From NCBI GenBank assembly GCA_964457335.1, contig CAYWGD010000004.1, forward strand, positions 1 through 64,000: a stretch of DNA of 64,000 nt, in the 5' to 3' direction. The notes beneath the pieces were generated by a model, which was not told the origin of the DNA, searched no databases, and saw nothing but the letters and a program-made list of their open reading frames with translations. A program made the position numbers and the translations under genes. The stretch comes from CAJBVW01 sp964457335 (lineage in GTDB: Bacteria; Myxococcota_A; UBA796; SXON01). How positions within the stretch are numbered: the first letter of the stretch is position 1; every line of letters starts with the position of its first letter. Shown here piece by piece: positions 1 to 8,691 of this stretch.

Positions 1-798
1 GGTCGGCGCCCTCCAGGCGCGCGGCGGAGCCGCTTGGTCCGCGGCCCGCGCGGCCGCGGACCGGCCGGGGCCCGGGGCTCCTCCGTGCGGCCACGCGTCC
101 CGCGCCCCGGCCGCCTTCCGGTCGCCTCGCGCGGCGCCGGGGTCGATCTCCACGCCTGGCGCCCGGCCCCGCCGTTGAGCACGCCGAACGCCGCGCCCGG
201 CCCCGACCACGAGCGCCTCGCGCGCCTGCTCGAGCAGGAGGGCCTCTCCACGTCCGACGACGGCCCGAACGTCCTCGCGTGGCTCCAGGACGTGGTGACC
301 CGTGGGCTCCAGGACCTCCTGGAGGGCTCGCTCCCGGCCGTCGCGGGCTCCGCCGGCGCGATCGCGCTCCTGGTGATCCTCCTCGCGGGGATCCTCGCGG
401 CGGTGGTGACCGTCCGGCTCGTGCGCATCCTCCGCGCGGGGCGCGCCCCCGCCACGGGCGAGGAGCCGGCGGCGCAGCCGCTCCCGGCCGCCCTCGCGCC
501 GCCGACCCGCGCCGAGATCGAGCGGCACCTCGCCGACGGGGATCCCGCCGCGGCGCTGCGCGCGCTCTGGCGCTGGGTGGCCGCGCACGTCGAGGCCCAC
601 GGCTTCGCGCGGCCGGCGCCCGACCGCACCAACCGCGAGCTCCTGGCCGAGGTGCGCCGCGCCGCTCCGGGCTGGGACCGCCTCCCCGCGCTCGCCCGGC
701 TCACCAACGAGGTGGACGGCCTGCTCTACGGCGGCGCGCACCTCGACGTCACCAGCGTCCGCGCGCTCCTCCCGCTGGCGGAGCAGGTGGTGCGGTGA
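1..798 (+). CDS. DUF4129-type membrane protein, C-terminal part (5' end outside window)
   Basis: The frame is open to the left edge, so the gene is probably truncated by the window; the first in-window start codon is a TTG at 34, but the arginine/proline-rich residues after it do not look like a true N-terminus. A membrane helix (GAIALLVILLAGILAAVV) lies near nt 355-420. It is followed by an Ala/Pro linker and a C-terminal domain of the DUF4129 type, with a helical pattern through RALWRWVAAHVEAHG and a conserved-looking TNRELLAEVR stretch. DUF4129 proteins commonly sit next to MoxR ATPases and DUF58 proteins, as here. The GTG of the next gene overlaps this stop (GTGA), so the four genes to 4215 form one operon. 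The molecular role of DUF4129 is unknown. Confidence 0.75.
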   Translation, partial: GRRPPGARRSRLVRGPRGRGPAGARGSSVRPRVPRPGRLPVASRGAGVDLHAWRPAPPLSTPNAAPGPDHERLARLLEQEGLSTSDDGPNVLAWLQDVVTRGLQDLLEGSLPAVAGSAGAIALLVILLAGILAAVVTVRLVRILRAGRAPATGEEPAAQPLPAALAPPTRAEIERHLADGDPAAALRALWRWVAAHVEAHGFARPAPDRTNRELLAEVRRAAPGWDRLPALARLTNEVDGLLYGGAHLDVTSVRALLPLAEQVVR

Positions 799-1868
799 GC
801 CGGCGCGCGTGGCTGATCGTCGTGGCGATCGCGGCCCTCATCGCGGCGCTCACGCTCGTGTCGGCGCCGCCCGGCGGCGCGCGGAGCGTCCACGACCGCA
901 CCGGCCGCGGCTACCGCGCCGCCTTCGCGTGGCTCGCCGGCGAAGGGACCGACGCCCCCGCGGACGTGGCCGCCTGGGACGAGCCCTTCGACGCCCTGCC
1001 CGCCCTCGACCCCGCCTTCACGCTCGTGCTCGCGTGGCCGCTGGAGCGCCCGTTCTCGGCCGGGGACACCGCGGCGCTCCTCCACTTCGCCACGCGCGGC
1101 GGCCGCCTCGTGCTCCTCCTCGACGGGAGCTCCGACACCACGCCCCCCGCCGAGCTCGTCGAGAAGGCCCTCGGCATCACGCTCGTCCGCGACTCGGACG
1201 ATCCCCCCTACGCCTGGGCCGACTGGCGCGCGTGGGACGAGGTGCGCCGCGAGGCCACCGGCCCGCACGGCACGCTCCGCACCGCCGCGCGCCGCTGGCA
1301 CCTCCTCTGCCCCGGCGACGCCGAGACGCTCGCCGCCGACACCGCCGGGCGCGCCCGCGCGTGCCGCCGAGAGCGCGGCGAGGGCGAGGTCGTCGTCGTC
1401 TCCGACGCCACCGTCTTCCAGAACGACCACCTCGGCCGCGCCGACAACCTCGCGCTGCTCGACGCCCTGCTCGGCGGGCGGGCGGTGCGCTTCGCCGAGT
1501 GGCACCACGGCGCCGCCCCGCTCGCCCGCACGGTCCCCGGCCACGTGCCGGTGCTGCTCTTCGCGCACCTCGGCGCGCTCTGGCTCGTCGCCGCGGTCAC
1601 CCTCGCGCGCCGCTTCGGCGACCCGCTGCCGCCCCCCGCGCTCCCCGCCGCGTCGATGGCCCGCGCGCTCCGCGCCCTCGCGTCCCTGCACCGCGGGAAG
1701 GGCCACGCCGCCGACGCCGCCCACCGCCTCGCCGTGCTGCTGCGCGCCCGCGCGGCCCGCCGCGGCCTCGATCCGTCCACCTTCCCCGCGCCCGACGTCG
1801 CCACCGACGCGGCGCTCGTCGACTACGCCGCCCGCGTGACCGCCCTCCAAGAGGAGCACCGCCTGTGA
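795..1868 (+). CDS. DUF4350-like membrane protein of the MoxR/DUF58 cluster
   Basis: 357 residues from a GTG that overlaps the previous stop (GTGA). An N-terminal membrane helix (LIVVAIAALIAALTLVSAPP) is followed by a soluble region of about 230 residues. This contains a strand-turn segment (GGRLVLLLDGSSDTTPP, EVVVVSDATVFQND) resembling the type-1 glutamine amidotransferase-like fold of DUF4350. A second helix (VPVLLFAHLGALWLVAAVTLA) and a short cytoplasmic helical tail finish the protein. DUF4350 proteins are typically encoded with MoxR ATPases and DUF58 proteins, which matches the context. I see no catalytic Cys-His pair, so an enzymatic role is doubtful. It probably acts in envelope-associated assembly together with its neighbours. 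Confidence 0.72.
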   Translation: MSRRAWLIVVAIAALIAALTLVSAPPGGARSVHDRTGRGYRAAFAWLAGEGTDAPADVAAWDEPFDALPALDPAFTLVLAWPLERPFSAGDTAALLHFATRGGRLVLLLDGSSDTTPPAELVEKALGITLVRDSDDPPYAWADWRAWDEVRREATGPHGTLRTAARRWHLLCPGDAETLAADTAGRARACRRERGEGEVVVVSDATVFQNDHLGRADNLALLDALLGGRAVRFAEWHHGAAPLARTVPGHVPVLLFAHLGALWLVAAVTLARRFGDPLPPPALPAASMARALRALASLHRGKGHAADAAHRLAVLLRARAARRGLDPSTFPAPDVATDAALVDYAARVTALQEEHRL

Positions 1869-2854
1869 CCTCCCCCCGCTCTTCCACCCGCCCGTCCGAC
1901 CCGGACGCGCTCCCCCTCGAGATGGTCGCGGCGCGCGCCGACGCGCTCCGCGCGGCCCTCGCCACCGTCGTGGTCGGCCAGCCGGACGCCGTCTCCGAGC
2001 TCCTCGTCGCGCTGCTCGCGGGCGGCCACGCGCTGCTCGAGGGCGTGCCCGGCCTCGCCAAGACGCTCCTCGCCCGCACCCTCGCCGCCGCGCTCGGCCT
2101 GCCGTTCCGCCGCGTGCAGTTCACGCCCGACCTCATGCCCGCGGACATCGTCGGCACCAACGTGTTCGACCTCGCGACGCACACCTTCCGGCTCCAGACG
2201 GGCCCCATCTTCACGAACGTGCTCCTCGGCGACGAGATCAACCGCGCCCCGCCCAAGACCCAGGCGGCGCTCCTCGAGGCGATGGAGGAGCGGCAGGTGA
2301 CCATCGACGGGGTGAGCCACCCGCTCACCGAGCCCTTCTTCGTCGTCGCGACGCAGAACCCGCTCGACCACGAGGGCACCTGGCCCCTGCCGGAGGCGCA
2401 GCTCGACCGCTTCCTCGTGAAGGTGCGCGTCGCCTACCCCGCCGCGGCCGACGAGAAGGAGGTCTACCGCCGCTCGCTCGGCGGCGCCGCGCGTCCCGAC
2501 GCCGTCTCGCCCGTACTCGCGCCCGACGAGCTCCCCCGCATCCGCGCGGCGCTCGGCGCGGTGCACGTCGAGGAGCGCGTCCTGGACTACCTCCTCGCGC
2601 TCGTCGCCGGGACCCGCAGGGACCCCCGCCTCAGCGCGGGCGCGAGCCCCCGCGCGGGCACCGCGCTGCTCGCCGCCGCGCGCGTGTGGGCGGCGCTCGA
2701 CGGCCGCGCCTTCGTCCTCCCCGACGACATCAAGCGCATGGCGCCCCCCGTCCTCCGGCACCGCCTCGTCCCCACCCCCGACGCCGAGCTCGAGGGCCAG
2801 TCGGGCGAGGCCATCCTCGCCGGGCTGCTCGCGCGCATCGAGGTCCCCCGGTGA
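1865..2854 (+). CDS. MoxR-family AAA+ ATPase
   Basis: 329 residues from a GTG overlapping the previous stop. Walker A (EGVPGLAKT, about residue 60), Walker B (LLGDEINRAPPKTQAALLEAMEE, about residue 122) and the sensor region (ATQNPLDHEGTWPLPEAQLDRF) are all intact and diagnostic of the MoxR group. The C-terminal lid domain (LSAGASPRAG, ALLAAARVWAALDGR) is also typical. MoxR ATPases act as chaperone-like remodellers, usually together with DUF58/VWA-type partners; the partner here is the next gene. The gene is in the middle of a four-gene operon with stop/start overlaps throughout, which implies coupled translation and a stoichiometric complex. Confidence 0.93.
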   Translation: MTSPRSSTRPSDPDALPLEMVAARADALRAALATVVVGQPDAVSELLVALLAGGHALLEGVPGLAKTLLARTLAAALGLPFRRVQFTPDLMPADIVGTNVFDLATHTFRLQTGPIFTNVLLGDEINRAPPKTQAALLEAMEERQVTIDGVSHPLTEPFFVVATQNPLDHEGTWPLPEAQLDRFLVKVRVAYPAAADEKEVYRRSLGGAARPDAVSPVLAPDELPRIRAALGAVHVEERVLDYLLALVAGTRRDPRLSAGASPRAGTALLAAARVWAALDGRAFVLPDDIKRMAPPVLRHRLVPTPDAELEGQSGEAILAGLLARIEVPR

Positions 2855-4215
2855 GCACCCCGGCGGCCGCGCGCGGCGCCATCCTCCCGAGCGCCCGCGC
2901 CTTCCGGCTGTGGGGCTGGGCCAGCCTGCTCTTCGTGGCGGGCTGGGTCGCGCCCACGCTCGGCTACGTCGGGCTCGCGCTCGACGTGATCATCGGGGCC
3001 CTCGTCGTGCTCGACGGCCGCGCCGCCCGCCGGATGCGGCTCGAGCTGGTGCGCGAGCTGCCGCCCACCGTCTACCAGGGCGAGCTCGCCACGCTCACCG
3101 TGCGGGTCGCCAACCCCTCCGGCCGCCCGCTCGGCGTACGCGTCCGCGAGGTGCTGCCCGCCGCGCTCGCCGACACCGCCGTGGAGCTCGACGTGGAGGT
3201 GCCGCCCGGCACCGAGGTCGCGCCCACCGTCGCCGTGCGCCCCCGCGCGCGGGACCGCGTCACCCTCGGCACCGCCGCGCTCCGCGTGCGCGGGCCCCTC
3301 GGCCTCGCCTGGGCCGAGCGCCGCGGCGGCGACCCGCTCGCCGTGAAGATCTTCCCCAAGGTGCACCACGAGGGCGAGACGGGCATGGTGCTCCGGGCCG
3401 CGCTCGAGAAGCGCGACGGGGCGCACGCGCGGGCGATGTCCGGCCCGTCCACCGAGGTCGCGTCGCTCCGCGAGTACCTCCCCGGCGACGACTACCGCTC
3501 GATCCAGTGGAAGGCGACCGCCCGCCGGGCCGGCGCCGCCGGCGGCCGCCCCGTCAGCGTCGAGCGCACCTGGGAGCAGCGCCAGCGCCTCGCCATCCTG
3601 CTCGACGCCGGCCGCCCCATGGCCGGCGCGGACGGCGCCTGGACGAAGCTCGACCACGCGCTCTCCGCGGCGCTCGCGCTCGCGCGGGTGGCCGTCACGT
3701 GGGGCGACGAGGTCACCATCGTGCTGTTCTCGCGCACGGTCCGCCGCGTGGTGCGCACCGGCGGGCGCGTGCAGGACTTCGCCGCCGTGTTCGAGGCGCT
3801 CCACCGCGAGCAGGCCGACGCCCACGAGCCCGACTGGGACGGCCTCGTGCGCTGGTGCGCCTCCGGGCTGCCCCGCCGCACGCTCACGGTCGTGTGCACC
3901 TCCGTCGTCGACCCCGGCACCACCGACCGCCTCACCGGCGCCCTCGGCGCGCTCGCGAGCCGCCACCGCCCGCTGCTCGTGAACCTCGCCGATCCCGCCG
4001 TCGCCGCGAGCGCCCGCGCCCGGCCGGGGGACGGGGCCGCGGGGGTCGAGGCCGCCTTCGCCAAGGTGACGGCGATGGGCATCGAGGAGGAGACGCGCGC
4101 GCTCGAGGTCCGGCTCCGCGCGGCCGGCGTCGCGTCCGTCACCGTGCCGGCCGACCGCCTCACCCTCGGCATGTTGCGGGGTTGGATGGAGCTGAAGGCG
4201 CGGCGCGGCGGGTAG
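2851..4215 (+). CDS. DUF58 domain protein (MoxR partner)
   Basis: 454 residues from a GTG overlapping the MoxR stop (GTGA). Two N-terminal hydrophobic helices (LWGWASLLFVAGWV; GYVGLALDVIIGALVVL) anchor it in the membrane. A beta-rich region (residues 50-160) comes next, and then the DUF58 signature LREYLPGDDYRSIQWKATAR near residues 208-230. The remainder has a von Willebrand A-like arrangement (RLAILLDAGRPM; DEVTIVLFSRTVRRVV), although the MIDAS serines are not clearly conserved. Last gene of the operon. Its role is inferred from the family: substrate or adaptor of the MoxR ATPase at the membrane. Confidence 0.9.
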   Translation: MSTPAAARGAILPSARAFRLWGWASLLFVAGWVAPTLGYVGLALDVIIGALVVLDGRAARRMRLELVRELPPTVYQGELATLTVRVANPSGRPLGVRVREVLPAALADTAVELDVEVPPGTEVAPTVAVRPRARDRVTLGTAALRVRGPLGLAWAERRGGDPLAVKIFPKVHHEGETGMVLRAALEKRDGAHARAMSGPSTEVASLREYLPGDDYRSIQWKATARRAGAAGGRPVSVERTWEQRQRLAILLDAGRPMAGADGAWTKLDHALSAALALARVAVTWGDEVTIVLFSRTVRRVVRTGGRVQDFAAVFEALHREQADAHEPDWDGLVRWCASGLPRRTLTVVCTSVVDPGTTDRLTGALGALASRHRPLLVNLADPAVAASARARPGDGAAGVEAAFAKVTAMGIEEETRALEVRLRAAGVASVTVPADRLTLGMLRGWMELKARRGG

Positions 4216-4325
4216 CGGCGCCCCCACGTACCGGGCCGGGGCTCCGCGGGTGGGCCCACGATTAAGCCGAGCTAAGCGGATCGCCCCGCGGCGCGGCGGC
4301 ATGTTGGCTCCAGAACGGAGACCCC

Positions 4326-5294
4326 ATGCTGATGTTGCTCCTCCTCGCCTGTGACAACGAAGAAACCAGGCCGGCCGGCTGGACCCCCGGCGGCCCCGAG
4401 GTCGTCGACCTCGCCGTCGGCGAGCGCGGCACGTGCGCCGTCACCGGCGCCGGCGAGCTCTGGTGTTGGGGCCGCTTCAACGTGCCCGCCGGGCAGGTCA
4501 CGGCGCCCCCGACCCGCGTGGCCGGCCTCGGCCCCGTCGTCGCCGCCGCCATGAGCGACAACTTCCTCTGCGTCCGCCACCCCGACGCGAGCGCGGCGTG
4601 CCACACCGGCTCCACCTGGGGCTACGACGGCCAGACCTTCACCGTCGGCACGCCCGACGCGAGCTTCACCGACGTGGCGCGGATCACGACGGGCTACGGC
4701 CGGGCGCTCGTCGTCGAAACGGACGGCGCGCTGTCCGCCCGGGACATCGGCTGGGGGTACGCCGGGGACGTCCAGGTGCTCGCGGAGGGCGACTTCGTGG
4801 ACGCTGCGATCGCCCCGAGCGGCGAGTGGTGCGCGCTCCACGCCGACGGCGCCCTCGACTGCACCAACCCGCCCGCGGCGTACGTGCCCGACGCGCACGG
4901 GCTCGTGCTGGGGCTCGAGGAGGGCTGCGTGCTCGACGGCGCCGACCAGCCCTGGTGCTGGCGCACCGACGACGCCGACCCGATCCCCGCCACGGTCGAC
5001 GGCGTGCCCGTGGCGACGGACCTCGCCCTCGGCGACGCGCGCGCCTGCGCCGTCCTCCCCGGAGGCACCGTCGACTGCTGGGGCGACGCCGCCGCGGAGG
5101 ACCTCTCGGCGCTCGCGGGCATCCGCGCCGTGGACGCGGGCCAGGACCACGTCTGCGGGATCGACGCGGACGGCGCGGTGTGGTGCTGGGGCGACGACGA
5201 GTGGTCGCAGCTCGGCCCCGAGGGCCCCGGCGCGGCCGGCACCTATGACGGCACCGGCGCCGACCCGGTGCGCGTGACGGGGCTCCCGGGCTGA
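4326..5294 (+). CDS. Secreted lipoprotein with RCC1-like repeats
   Basis: 322 residues. An extremely short signal (MLMLLLLAC) ends in a lipobox Cys at residue 9, so Lgt should lipidate it. The body consists of repeated units with a Cys-x-x-x-x-x-Gly...Cys-Trp-Gly pattern (GTCAVTGAGELWCWG, ACAVLPGGTVDCWGD, HVCGIDADGAVWCWGDD). These are the RCC1-type beta-propeller repeats common in secreted myxobacterial proteins. It probably forms a seven-bladed propeller on the cell surface, with paired cysteines stabilising the blades. No catalytic motif is visible, and a binding role is only an inference. It lies in tandem with another surface lipoprotein. Confidence 0.82.
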   Translation: MLMLLLLACDNEETRPAGWTPGGPEVVDLAVGERGTCAVTGAGELWCWGRFNVPAGQVTAPPTRVAGLGPVVAAAMSDNFLCVRHPDASAACHTGSTWGYDGQTFTVGTPDASFTDVARITTGYGRALVVETDGALSARDIGWGYAGDVQVLAEGDFVDAAIAPSGEWCALHADGALDCTNPPAAYVPDAHGLVLGLEEGCVLDGADQPWCWRTDDADPIPATVDGVPVATDLALGDARACAVLPGGTVDCWGDAAAEDLSALAGIRAVDAGQDHVCGIDADGAVWCWGDDEWSQLGPEGPGAAGTYDGTGADPVRVTGLPG

Positions 5295-5349
5295 ACGCGG
5301 GGGGCGCGGCTCCCGGAAAGCCTCGTCTATGTTGGGCGGAGAGGCCCCC

Positions 5350-6894
5350 ATGCGTTCCCTGCTCCTCCTGCTCGCCGCGTGCGCCGACGGGACCGGTGAC
5401 ACCGCCAAGTCATCGGACTCGGCGGCGCCGGACACGGACACCGACACGGCCGTCGACACCGCCGACACCGCGCCGCCCGACGAGAACGAGGCGCCCGGCG
5501 CGGCCGCGATCGCCATCACCCCCTCCACCCCGCCGGTGGGCGCCGACTTCACCGTCACCATCGTCACCGAGGCGGTCGATCCCGACGGCGACGCGGTCAC
5601 CTACCGCTACGCCTGGACCGTCGACGGCGTGGACGCCGGCCTCGACGGCCCCACCGTGCCCGGCACCGGCGCGGCGCTCGGCCAGCGCTGGGAGGTCACC
5701 GTCACGCCCAACGACGGCGAGCTCGACGGCCCCGCCGCGACCGCCGCCGTCGTCGTCGGCAACTCGCCACCGAGCGCGCCCGGCCTCGCCATCACGCCCA
5801 CCGAGCCCCGGGACGGCGACGACCTCACGCTCACCATCGACCCGCTCCCCGTCGACCCCGACGGCGACCCGCTCACCACCACCATCACCTGGTACCAGAA
5901 CGAGTCGTACGTCCCCTGGTTCGACGACCTCACCGTCATCGACGGCGCCTACGTCGGCTACCCCGACACCTTCCGCGCGGTCGTGTCGGTCAGCGACGGC
6001 GTCAACGACCCCGTGGTGGCCGAGGCGAGCGTCGCGCTCACCTGGTCGTGCACCAACCTGCCGCCCGAGGCGCTCGACGACACCACGCTCTCCGACGCGC
6101 GCGCCTACCACGGCGTGTCCTTCGACGACGACGGAAACCTGCTCGGCTACGACGGCCGCGGCTCGCTCGTGAAGACGGACTACGACGGGAACCGCCAAGT
6201 CTTCCTGCCCGGCGTGGGCACCGTCCAACAGATCGACCGCTTCCCCAACGGGGATTGGGTGTACGCGGACAACACCAACCAACGCCTGGTCCGGTTGGAC
6301 GCCGCGGGTGGCACGACCACCATCGCCACCGACGTGGGGAGCGCCTACGGCGTGGTCGTCGGGCCCGACGAGATGGTCTACATCGCCTACCCCGACGTGA
6401 AGCGCGTCGATCCCGACACCGGCGAGGTCACGACGCTGCTCGACACGCCCGCCGGGTACACCTACCACGTGCTCGAGTTCAACCTCGACAGCACCGTGCT
6501 CTTCCTCGGGACCATCGGCCGCGGCGACGTCTACTACGTCGAGCTCGACGCCAACCTCGACCCTGTCACCGAGCCGGCGCTCTACGCCTCGGGCGTCGGG
6601 TCCGGCTGGCACGACGGGCTCGGCATCGACACCTGCGGCAACCTGTGGGTCGCGGACTACTCGAGCCGCGGGCTCTACCGCGTCGAGACCGACGGCACCG
6701 TCACCTCCATGGTGGGCAACGACCCCACCTCCTACGGCCACGGCCTGCAGTGGGGCAGCGGCATCGGCGGCTGGCGGACGGACACGTTGTACCAGCCCCA
6801 GCCCTACAACAGCAACACCGTGCGCGAGGTCGTCATCGGCTTCGGGAGCGGCGACACCGTGCGCACGTGGAACGGGGTCGCCGTGCCCTGGTAG
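5350..6894 (+). CDS. Lipoprotein with tandem Ig-like domains and an NHL/SMP-30-like propeller
   Basis: 514 residues; the ATG at 5350 is preceded by a GGAG ribosome site. The signal MRSLLLLLAAC ends at a lipobox Cys and is followed by an Asp/Thr-rich linker (DTDTDTAVDTADTAP). Two Ig/PKD-like repeats follow (ITPSTPPVGADFTVTIV...DPDGDAVTYRYAWTVDG; ITPTEPRDGDDLTLTID...DPDGDPL). The second half is a propeller-like array (FDDDGNLLGYDGRGSLVK; DEMVYIAYPDVKRVD; CGNLWVADYSSRGLYRV) of the NHL/SMP-30 kind. Surface adhesion or carbohydrate binding is likely but unproven. A structured repeat begins 6 nt after the stop. Confidence 0.82.
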   Translation: MRSLLLLLAACADGTGDTAKSSDSAAPDTDTDTAVDTADTAPPDENEAPGAAAIAITPSTPPVGADFTVTIVTEAVDPDGDAVTYRYAWTVDGVDAGLDGPTVPGTGAALGQRWEVTVTPNDGELDGPAATAAVVVGNSPPSAPGLAITPTEPRDGDDLTLTIDPLPVDPDGDPLTTTITWYQNESYVPWFDDLTVIDGAYVGYPDTFRAVVSVSDGVNDPVVAEASVALTWSCTNLPPEALDDTTLSDARAYHGVSFDDDGNLLGYDGRGSLVKTDYDGNRQVFLPGVGTVQQIDRFPNGDWVYADNTNQRLVRLDAAGGTTTIATDVGSAYGVVVGPDEMVYIAYPDVKRVDPDTGEVTTLLDTPAGYTYHVLEFNLDSTVLFLGTIGRGDVYYVELDANLDPVTEPALYASGVGSGWHDGLGIDTCGNLWVADYSSRGLYRVETDGTVTSMVGNDPTSYGHGLQWGSGIGGWRTDTLYQPQPYNSNTVREVVIGFGSGDTVRTWNGVAVPW

Positions 6895-6900
6895 GGCTCT

Positions 6901-6969
6901 GTTCGGGCAGCCGCTCCGCGCTGCGGAGGCCGCCCCGCCTCCGGCCGACGTCGGCGGCCCGGGTGCCCC
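6901..6969 (+). repeat. Structured intergenic repeat R2, copy a
   Basis: About 69 bp bounded by GGGCA and TGCCC inverted ends. Inside are three successive potential stem-loops: GCAGC/GCTGC around CGCTCCGC, GGAGGC/GCCTCC around CGCCCC, and the palindrome GCCGACGTCGGC. Related copies lie at 49961-50032 (same orientation) and 61906-61970 (inverted). All three sit immediately behind the stop codon of a lipoprotein gene. Confidence 0.75.
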
Positions 6970-6999
6970 CACGCGGCAGGGCGTGGTAGATCCGCGCCC

Positions 7000-7848
7000 A
7001 TGGTCCCCGAGCGCCGCCTCCGCGAAGACATCGTCAAGTTCGGCCGCCTCTGCTACGAGCGGCACCTGCTCGTCGCGATGGACGGCAACCTCTCCGCGTT
7101 GTTGCCCGACGGGAGCGTGCTCTGCACCAAGGCGGGCTGCCACAAGGGCTTCCTCACGGACGACGACCTCGTGGTCATCGACCGGAGCGGCCGCAAGCTC
7201 CGCGGCCAGGGGAACCCCACGTCCGAGATGGCGATGCACCTCGCCTGCTACGACGAGCGGCCCGACGTGCGCGCGGTCATCCACACGCACCCGCCCATCT
7301 CCATCGCGTTCACCATCGCGGGCGTGAGCATGGCGCGCTGCGTGCTTCCCGAGGTCGTGCTCACGCTCGGCACCGTCCCCACCGTCGAGTACGCCACCAC
7401 CGGCACGAAGTCGCTCGCGGACGGCATCCGCCCCTACGTGCGCCACCACGACGCGGTGCTGATGGACCGCCACGGCGCCGTGTGCCTCGGCAAGGACCTG
7501 CTCACCGCCTTCTGCAACCTCGAGACGATGGAGCACACCGCGCTCATCACCAAGACGGCGCGGGATCTCGGCGGCGTGAAGGAGCTCCCGCCCGACGAGG
7601 CCGCGAAGCTCCGCTCCATGGGGCTCAAGCGCTACGGCGGCCCGCCCTCTGCCGTCGCGAAGGCCGACCACGCCGGGGCCGACCTCCCCGAGGCCTGCCG
7701 CTCCTGCTCCGGCTGCGCGCACCCCACCCCGTCGGGCGTGGCGCCCAAGGTCGACCTCAAGATGGCGCGCGTCACCACCGCGCCGGTCGTGTCGTCCTCG
7801 ATGGAGGACGCGCTCGTGAGCGAGGTGCTCAAGGCGCTCGGGCGCTGA
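7000..7848 (+). CDS. Class II aldolase/adducin-family protein with a C-terminal Cys cluster
   Basis: 282 residues. The N-terminal ~200 residues match the class II aldolase fold of fuculose-phosphate aldolases and related epimerases. GNLSAL is in the glycine-rich phosphate loop, SEMAMH carries the catalytic Glu, HTHPP is the zinc-binding pair, and a further His sits in LMDRHGAVC. Such enzymes use zinc to cleave or epimerise sugar phosphates; the substrate cannot be read from sequence. An extra tail of about 70 residues carries CRSCSGCAHP, a CxxCxxC cluster not found in normal family members. A TAGATC box ends 7 nt before the ATG, and no ribosome site is evident. The 3' end overlaps the convergent gene by 20 nt. 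Confidence 0.85.
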   Translation: MVPERRLREDIVKFGRLCYERHLLVAMDGNLSALLPDGSVLCTKAGCHKGFLTDDDLVVIDRSGRKLRGQGNPTSEMAMHLACYDERPDVRAVIHTHPPISIAFTIAGVSMARCVLPEVVLTLGTVPTVEYATTGTKSLADGIRPYVRHHDAVLMDRHGAVCLGKDLLTAFCNLETMEHTALITKTARDLGGVKELPPDEAAKLRSMGLKRYGGPPSAVAKADHAGADLPEACRSCSGCAHPTPSGVAPKVDLKMARVTTAPVVSSSMEDALVSEVLKALGR

Positions 7849-8626
7849 CGGGCTCGAAGACGAAGGGGTAGGCCACCTTCACCGGCTCCGTGGCGCCCGT
7901 CGCGGGGAAGGCGAGCGCCTGCACCTGCCCGACGACGCAGGCCTCCACGGCGGCGTTGGAGAGCGAGGACTCCTTGATCCGGGCCTCCTGGACCTTCCCG
8001 GCCGGGTCGATCGAGAAGGACACGATCACCTTGCCCCGAAGGTCGGGGAGCTCGCGGAGAGCCGCCTCGTAGCAGGCCTCGACGGTGGGCGTCGCGTCCG
8101 CGATCGCGGCGCGGACCGCCTCCTTGAAGGACGCGCCGGCCGCGGGGTCCGGCGCCGCGGGCTTGGACTCGGCCGTGCCGGAGCCGAGCGACCGCACGCG
8201 CTCCACGGCGGCCGACGCCTCGGGGGACTCCTCCCACTCGGCCAGAAGCCGCGCGTAGGCCCGGCGCGCCCCCTCGACGTCCCCCAGCTTCGCCTGCTCG
8301 TCCCCCAGCGAGAGGAGCACGCCGGGCACGTCGCTGTCGGTGTCGGAGGCCTCGGCGAGCCATTCCGTCCATGCCGCCACGGCGCGCTCGCGCCAGGGGG
8401 TGTCCGCGCCGCCCTCCCGCGCGACGGTCTCGGCCTGCGCGTGCGAGTAGTCGCCGAGGCGGCGGGTGATGTCGGCCCAGGCGCGGCTCCCGTGCTCCAT
8501 CGAGCCCCGCATCTGCTCCATCGCGGTCACGCTCTGCGCGCGGGCGCGCTCCTCCTTCGACGGCTTCGCCGCGTCGGCGGACGGCGCGAAGAGCAGGAGA
8601 AAGGCAAGGAGTGTGCCGAAGGTCAT
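7829..8626 (-). CDS. AgmX/PglI-type TonB-like C-terminal protein
   Basis: 265 residues with a clear signal peptide (MTFGTLLAFLLLFAPSADA). Residues 25-150 are helical and charged, with a TPR-like stretch (LGDEQAKLGDVEGARRAYARLLAEW). The last ~100 residues form the AgmX/PglI C-terminal domain, related to TonB: TVEACYEAALRELPDLRGKVIVSFSIDPAGKVQEARIKES, then AVEACVVGQVQALAFP. Two cysteines in that domain are typically conserved (VEACYE, VEACVV). These proteins are periplasmic or outer-membrane associated and were named from myxobacterial gliding studies. The precise role here is unknown. Confidence 0.83.
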   Translation of the reverse strand: MTFGTLLAFLLLFAPSADAAKPSKEERARAQSVTAMEQMRGSMEHGSRAWADITRRLGDYSHAQAETVAREGGADTPWRERAVAAWTEWLAEASDTDSDVPGVLLSLGDEQAKLGDVEGARRAYARLLAEWEESPEASAAVERVRSLGSGTAESKPAAPDPAAGASFKEAVRAAIADATPTVEACYEAALRELPDLRGKVIVSFSIDPAGKVQEARIKESSLSNAAVEACVVGQVQALAFPATGATEPVKVAYPFVFEPVSARAP

Positions 8627-8691
8627 TCGGGCATCGTACCAGAGCTCGATCCCGGCCGGGCCTCCGCCTCGGCGGATAGAGGGTCGCGACG

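Noticed and set aside
4216..4325. Shared GCCCCCAC motif after several genes (4219, 6965, 23710, 55970)
   Set aside because: A short G/C string expected by chance at this base composition. No common flanks.
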